Source of the DNA: Pseudoglutamicibacter cumminsii
GTDB taxonomy: Bacteria; Actinomycetota; Actinomycetes; Actinomycetales; Micrococcaceae
Assembly: GCF_016907775.1 (NCBI RefSeq)
Contig: NZ_JAFBCO010000001.1
Coordinates: 1,922,001-1,986,000, forward strand
Length of the DNA stretch: 64,000 nucleotides
Direction of reading: 5' to 3'
The stretch's first letter is position 1; the number at the start of each line of letters is the position of its first letter. Shown here in pieces: positions 60,193 to 64,000 of the stretch. The position numbers and the translations under genes are program-made. The notes beneath the pieces were generated by a model, which was given only the letters and a program-made list of their open reading frames with translations, ran no database searches and was not told the DNA's origin.

Positions 60193-61671
60193 TTGACTGA
60201 ACAGCAGCCTCACTCCCAGGACACTGCGGCCCAGGAGAACACCTCCCCGGAAACCGCGGAGAACACATCCACGCAGGATGCGCAGCCTGAAACGAATACC
60301 CCAACGCCAAGTGGCGCTCCAACCCCGGATGCCCCGAAGGCCCCAACGCCTTCCATGATGGCCGAGAAGGACACCGCAAAAGAGTCGGTGATCCCAGCCC
60401 CACAGGTTCCAACCACGAGCTTGGAAGAGGCGCGACAGTTCGCGCGAGTCACCGATGACGGCCACGTCTTCGTGATCGTGGACGGCAACGAACACCCAGT
60501 GGGCCAATACCCGGATGCAACCGGCGACGAAGCCCTCGCCTACTTCGTGCGTAAGTATGACGAGCTGCTTGGCGAGATCATGCTCCTTGAACAGCGTGTT
60601 GTTGCCAAGGCTCCAACTGCTGAGATGCCGAAGGCGCTCAACGCGATCGATGCGCGTGTCAAGGCACGCGACGTCGTCGGCGATATCGCGATGCTCGAGT
60701 CTCGCGTCGAAAACCTTCGCGTAGCCATCGATAACCTGCGCCAGCACGAACGCGCCAACGCAGAGCAACTGCGTGCCGAGGCTACAGAGGCACGCGAGAA
60801 GATCGTTGCGGCTGCGGAAGAACTCGCCGCCAAACCTGCCGAGCAGGTCCAGTGGAAGAGCGCATCGAAGCGCATGGCTGAGCTCTTCGATGAGTGGAAG
60901 TCTGCTCAGAAGAATGGCCACCGTTTGCCTCGCGCTACCGAGGATGAACTGTGGAAGCGCTTCCGTTCGGCACGCAACAAGTTCGATAAGAACCGCCGCA
61001 CGTTCTTCTCTAAGCTCGACGACCGCAACGCCCAGGCCAAGCGCGTCAAGGAAGAGCTCATCAGCCGCGCAGAAAGCATGCAGAACTCGACAGACTGGGG
61101 TCCAACCTCGGCTGAGTACCGCAAGCTCATGGACGAGTGGAAGGCCGCACCGCGCGCATCCCGCAAGGACGACGACGCGCTGTGGGCTCGCTTCCGCGCC
61201 GCTCAGGACGTCTTCTTCAACGCCCGCAAGAAGGCTAACGACGAGATCGACGCTGAATACGCCGAGAACCTCAAGGTCAAGGAAGCCCTCCTTGAAGAGG
61301 CCCGCGCGATCCTTCCGGTCAAGGACCTCAAGCAGGCTCAACGCGCTCTCGGCTCGATCCGCGACCGCTGGGAAGCTGCCGGCAAGGTGCCTCGCGGTGA
61401 CATGCACCGCATCGAGGCAGGTCTTCGCCAGGTAGAGGACGCTGTCCGCTCCGCTGAGCAGGACGAGTGGCGCCGCACCGACCCTGAGACCAAGGCTCGT
61501 TCCAACTCGATGCTTCAGCAGCTCGAAGACGCGATTGCTGATTTGGAAGCGGACCTCGAACGCGCACAGGCCAGTGGTGACCAGCGTAAGGTAGCTCAGG
61601 CGCAAGAAGCGCTCGATGCTCGCCGCGCATGGTTTGAAACCGTCAAGCGTTCCGCAGCTGAGCTGGGCTAA
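60193..61671 (+). CDS. DUF349 domain protein
   Basis: 492 residues. The first 75 are an acidic Pro/Thr/Gln-rich segment without structure, then VFVIVDGNEHPVGQYPDATGDEALAYFVRKYDEL, then a long charged helical region with at least three DUF349-type units, each of the form W..WK.......DELW.RFR.ARN.FD (for example about 230-270 and 300-350) and strong coiled-coil character. Molecular function is unknown. The only upstream in-frame start is TTG 60193, with no clear Shine-Dalgarno; the next ATG would remove the first 54 residues. A strong terminator follows. Confidence 0.88.
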   Translation: MTEQQPHSQDTAAQENTSPETAENTSTQDAQPETNTPTPSGAPTPDAPKAPTPSMMAEKDTAKESVIPAPQVPTTSLEEARQFARVTDDGHVFVIVDGNEHPVGQYPDATGDEALAYFVRKYDELLGEIMLLEQRVVAKAPTAEMPKALNAIDARVKARDVVGDIAMLESRVENLRVAIDNLRQHERANAEQLRAEATEAREKIVAAAEELAAKPAEQVQWKSASKRMAELFDEWKSAQKNGHRLPRATEDELWKRFRSARNKFDKNRRTFFSKLDDRNAQAKRVKEELISRAESMQNSTDWGPTSAEYRKLMDEWKAAPRASRKDDDALWARFRAAQDVFFNARKKANDEIDAEYAENLKVKEALLEEARAILPVKDLKQAQRALGSIRDRWEAAGKVPRGDMHRIEAGLRQVEDAVRSAEQDEWRRTDPETKARSNSMLQQLEDAIADLEADLERAQASGDQRKVAQAQEALDARRAWFETVKRSAAELG

Positions 61672-61691
61672 GCACCCGTCAGCTGACGTCC

Positions 61692-61726
61692 GGGCCCGGA
61701 GTTATCCACAGGATAACTCCGGGCCC
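61692..61726 (+). terminator. Terminator of the DUF349 gene
   Basis: A perfect 16-bp stem (61692-61707 with 61711-61726) with a 3-nt loop is followed by TTGTC. The loop region happens to spell the DnaA-box consensus TTATCCACA. Confidence 0.85.
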
Positions 61727-61762
61727 TTGTCATGTGCGGATAGGAGCTTGAACCATAGAGCT

Positions 61763-62515
61763 ATGAGTCGTGGCCAGAACGTGCTTGATATCCCGAAACC
61801 GCAACCAGATCTGTTGCCGATCCCCCACACCAAAAGCCGTTTGTGCTCGGTTGCGTTGTGGGATGAAATGCGTGAGGGGCTTCCGCAGGCTGAGCTCGCC
61901 GCAGGCATCAGGGATGACCTCATCCGACACATCCTCGGACCGCTCTACGCGGCCTTGCCGGTCAGCCTAGACCCTAAGGTTCGATGGGCAGCGCTCTATC
62001 GCTTCCAGGTTGCGCTTGCCGCGGAAGGCATCAAGAACAGCGTTTTTGACCACGAGAGCGCGTTGTGGGCCTGGCTCGGAGGGAAACCCCCGACGAGCTT
62101 GAGTGTGCGTGCACGGGCCATCAGCCGCCGTTTCAGAGCCTTCGGCGGCGTCAACATTTATATCGCCCCGTTGAATCTGGGCCAGAGAGACATCGCGTAT
62201 GTCGAAGGTGTGCGGGTTGTAGCCCCTTTGAGCCTAGCTGTAGAGCTCGCCGGGTCGATTGCGAGCGACGCGGATGTTCCAAGAACTAAGATCGCTCGTC
62301 TGATAACGGACTATCCGGACCGGGTCGCGGCAACCTTTGATCCCAAAACCGGGCACAGCCCCGTGGAATGTGAGCTGAGCCCCGAAGACGTTGACATGAT
62401 GCTTGCGCAGTGCGATCGCTTCGCAAGGTTTGGGACTAAGCGTCAGACCCTCGTCAAGCGGCGACTACGCGAGATCATTGCTGATCTTCTGACGACCCGC
62501 CCAGAACTCGGCTGA
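61763..62515 (+). CDS. Unrecognised 250-residue protein
   Basis: I do not recognise this family. From ATG 61763 the product begins SRGQNVLDIPKPQPDLLPIPHTKSR after the initiator; it has no signal peptide or membrane segment. It includes EGLPQAELAAGIRDDLIRHILGPLYAALP, the aromatic/basic RWAALYRFQVALAAEG, a Gly/aromatic stretch FGGVNIYIAPLN, VRVVAPLSLAVELA, and a basic helical C-terminus (FGTKRQTLVKRRLREIIADLL). The PLSLAVELA.S..... pattern superficially recalls AbiEi-type antitoxin domains but lacks their winged-helix start; I would not assign it. Its 3' end overlaps the convergent rel by 41 bp. GC content is similar to neighbours. Start uncertain, as no good ribosome-binding site is close. Confidence 0.72.
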   Translation: MSRGQNVLDIPKPQPDLLPIPHTKSRLCSVALWDEMREGLPQAELAAGIRDDLIRHILGPLYAALPVSLDPKVRWAALYRFQVALAAEGIKNSVFDHESALWAWLGGKPPTSLSVRARAISRRFRAFGGVNIYIAPLNLGQRDIAYVEGVRVVAPLSLAVELAGSIASDADVPRTKIARLITDYPDRVAATFDPKTGHSPVECELSPEDVDMMLAQCDRFARFGTKRQTLVKRRLREIIADLLTTRPELG

Positions 62516-64000
62516 CATCATAGACACCTTCGATCCGGCGAATCGCGGCGAAAATGTGGCTCATAAAGTCCGGCTCTCCGAGCTGGAAACGGAAACGGGA
62601 TATCGCCGTACGGTCCTTCGTGGTCCATAGGTTCGCCGACAAAATGTTGACGTGATTCTCTGAAAGCACCTTCGTCACGTCACTCAGAAGCGAATGGCGG
62701 TCCAGCGCTTCAACCTGAATCTCGACGGTGAACACGGTGTGGGCGCGTGGATCCCACGCGACGTCCACGATGCGTTCGGCTTCGGCCCCGCCCAAGTTCG
62801 CGATGTTAGGGCACGCTGCACGGTGAACCGTCACGCCAGAACCGCGCGTCACGAAGCCCTTGATCGAGTCTGGCGGAACAGGCGAACAGCACGGAGCGAG
62901 CTTTGCCATGACATCGCGGGATCCCTGAACAATGACTCCCGACGAGCTCGGCTGCGACCGGTGAGAAGTACCCTGCCCTGACGTGAAATCAAGCCCTGGC
63001 TCCGGCGCAGCGACCTCGGGCTCGCCCGTCAGGCTCGTGATGTGCTCCATCACGTTCTTCGAGGAGACGTGTCCTTCGCCCAGCCCGGCATAAAGTCCCG
63101 TGATGTCCTTGTAGTGAAGCTCTTGAGCGACCGCGTTGAGGATCTGAGCGGTCATGAGTTTCTGAAGCGGCAGTCCGGCCTTGCGAATCGCTTTAGACAG
63201 CAGTTCCTGGCCCTTTTCGACCGCTTCCTCGCGGCGTTCCTTCAAGAACCACTGACGGATCTTGGTGCGGGCACGCGGCGAGGCCACGAAATCTTGCCAG
63301 TGACGAGACGGACCAGCGTTCTCGGCTTTAGAAGTCAGAATCTCGACCTGATCCCCGTTATTCAGCGGTGTATGCAACGGGACGAGCTTGCCGTTGACCT
63401 TAGCGCCGACAGCCCTATGCCCTACATCGGTGTGCACCGCGTAAGCGAAGTCAACCGGCGTCGAACCTAACGGAAGCGAACGTACCTCCCCCGCCGGGGT
63501 GAAAACGTACACCTCAGCAGAGTTGATGACGTAGCGCAGCGAATCAAGGAACTCGTCGGGGTCTTGGGTGTCTTTCTGCCACGCGACCAGACGGTTCAGC
63601 CAGTTGATGCTGGTCTCTTGGTCACTCTCCTGGGAGCCCTGCTTGTACTTCCAGTGCGCAGCGACACCGTATTCGGCACGCTGATGCATCTCATGGGTGC
63701 GGATCTGCACCTCGATCGGCCGGCCTCCCGGGCCGATGACCGATGTGTGCAACGACTGGTACATGTTGAACTTGGGCATCGCAATATAGTCTTTGAACCG
63801 GCCCGGAAGCGGGTTCCAGTGTGCGTGGATGATGCCCAAAACCGCATAGCAGTCTTTCACGGAATCGACGAGGATCCGAACCCCCATGAGATCGTGGATC
63901 TCGTTGAAGTCCTTCTTCCGGACCACCATCTTCTGGTAGACCGAGTAATAGTGTTTAGGCCGGCCCGTGATGACGGCCTTGATCTTCTGTTCGGTGAGGT
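62475..64000 (-). CDS. rel: Bifunctional (p)ppGpp synthetase/hydrolase Rel, N-terminus beyond window
   Basis: The frame is open to the right edge (KAVITGRPKHYYSVYQKM continues upstream). Present are most of the synthetase domain with the RFKD variant of the RxKD motif (PGRFKDYIAMPKFNMYQSLHT), which marks bifunctional Rel/SpoT-type enzymes rather than RelA, and EVQIRTHEMHQRAEYGVAAHW. Next come a TGS domain (VYVFTPAGEVRSLPLGSTPVDFAYAVHTDVGHRAVGAK), the helical and zinc-finger-like region (CCSPVPPDSIKGFVTRGSGVTVHRAACPN) and a C-terminal ACT domain. The HD hydrolase domain is outside the window. The 3' end overlaps the unknown convergent gene. Confidence 0.95.
   Translation of the reverse strand, partial: LTEQKIKAVITGRPKHYYSVYQKMVVRKKDFNEIHDLMGVRILVDSVKDCYAVLGIIHAHWNPLPGRFKDYIAMPKFNMYQSLHTSVIGPGGRPIEVQIRTHEMHQRAEYGVAAHWKYKQGSQESDQETSINWLNRLVAWQKDTQDPDEFLDSLRYVINSAEVYVFTPAGEVRSLPLGSTPVDFAYAVHTDVGHRAVGAKVNGKLVPLHTPLNNGDQVEILTSKAENAGPSRHWQDFVASPRARTKIRQWFLKERREEAVEKGQELLSKAIRKAGLPLQKLMTAQILNAVAQELHYKDITGLYAGLGEGHVSSKNVMEHITSLTGEPEVAAPEPGLDFTSGQGTSHRSQPSSSGVIVQGSRDVMAKLAPCCSPVPPDSIKGFVTRGSGVTVHRAACPNIANLGGAEAERIVDVAWDPRAHTVFTVEIQVEALDRHSLLSDVTKVLSENHVNILSANLWTTKDRTAISRFRFQLGEPDFMSHIFAAIRRIEGVYDVSRVLGGSSEDQQ

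Noticed and set aside
60034-61605. A 523-codon open frame antisense to the DUF349 gene
   Set aside because: It is the complement-frame shadow of a high-GC Lys/Glu/Ala-rich gene, with no recognisable domain, and the sense strand carries clear DUF349 motifs.
61702-61710. A perfect DnaA-box sequence TTATCCACA
   Set aside because: It is a single copy formed by the loop of a strong terminator hairpin; no cluster of boxes, AT-rich stretch or dnaA/dnaN genes are nearby, so it is not an origin.

Overview
The window reads as a contiguous piece of the core chromosome of a high-GC Gram-positive bacterium (Actinomycetota), most likely of the order Micrococcales and Micrococcaceae-like. This is inferred from gene order (hrcA-dnaJ-rsmE-phoH; comEA-comEC-holA; alaS-ruvX-mltG-aroE-aroC-aroK-aroB-efp-nusB-pyrR-pyrB-pyrC-carA-carB-pyrF-gmk-rpoZ-coaBC-metK-priA), the many GTG starts, and actinobacterial families such as DUF3097, an ATPase-dead PriA and a DUF349 protein. 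I see no mobile element, prophage, CRISPR array, rRNA or tRNA gene.

Layout. 1-4157: PhoH (cut by the left edge), RsmE, DnaJ and HrcA on the minus strand, with a perfect CIRCE operator upstream of hrcA. 4271-5673: a DUF3097 protein and a DUF4870 membrane protein. 5724-8827: lepA-hemW. 8967-10124: an orphan PemK/MazF-like protein and rpsT with a strong terminator. 10182-14753: comEA-comEC-holA. 14858-20000: glpK, then leuS-degV. 20106-24342: NAD synthesis operon nrtR-nadA-nadC-nadS with its operator. 24346-29233: glpD, an alpha/beta hydrolase and priA. 29266-55840: one long minus-strand block from rarA and rpsD through alaS, the shikimate genes, efp-nusB and the whole pyrimidine operon to metK. 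55928-64000: dtd, hisS-aspS, a DUF349 protein, an unknown 250-residue protein and Rel (cut by the right edge).

Functional links. The pyr operon encodes the steps from carbamoyl phosphate to UMP except the dihydroorotate dehydrogenase and orotate phosphoribosyltransferase steps. It is preceded by a sequence resembling the PyrR-binding loop, placed over the pyrR ribosome-binding site. The nad cluster pairs a regulator with a degenerate Nudix box, a 21-bp palindrome over its -35 box, the two de novo NAD enzymes and the cysteine desulfurase expected to supply NadA's Fe-S cluster. ComEA and ComEC point to DNA uptake capacity, although no pilus genes lie here.

I did not find a clear new multi-gene system. 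The most unusual signal is a window-wide scatter of short tandem duplications with 15-20 bp units, both in intergenic DNA and inside genes. They include a five-copy His-rich pentapeptide in ComEC, a duplicated rpoZ stop, and a duplicated mltG-stop/aroE-start junction.
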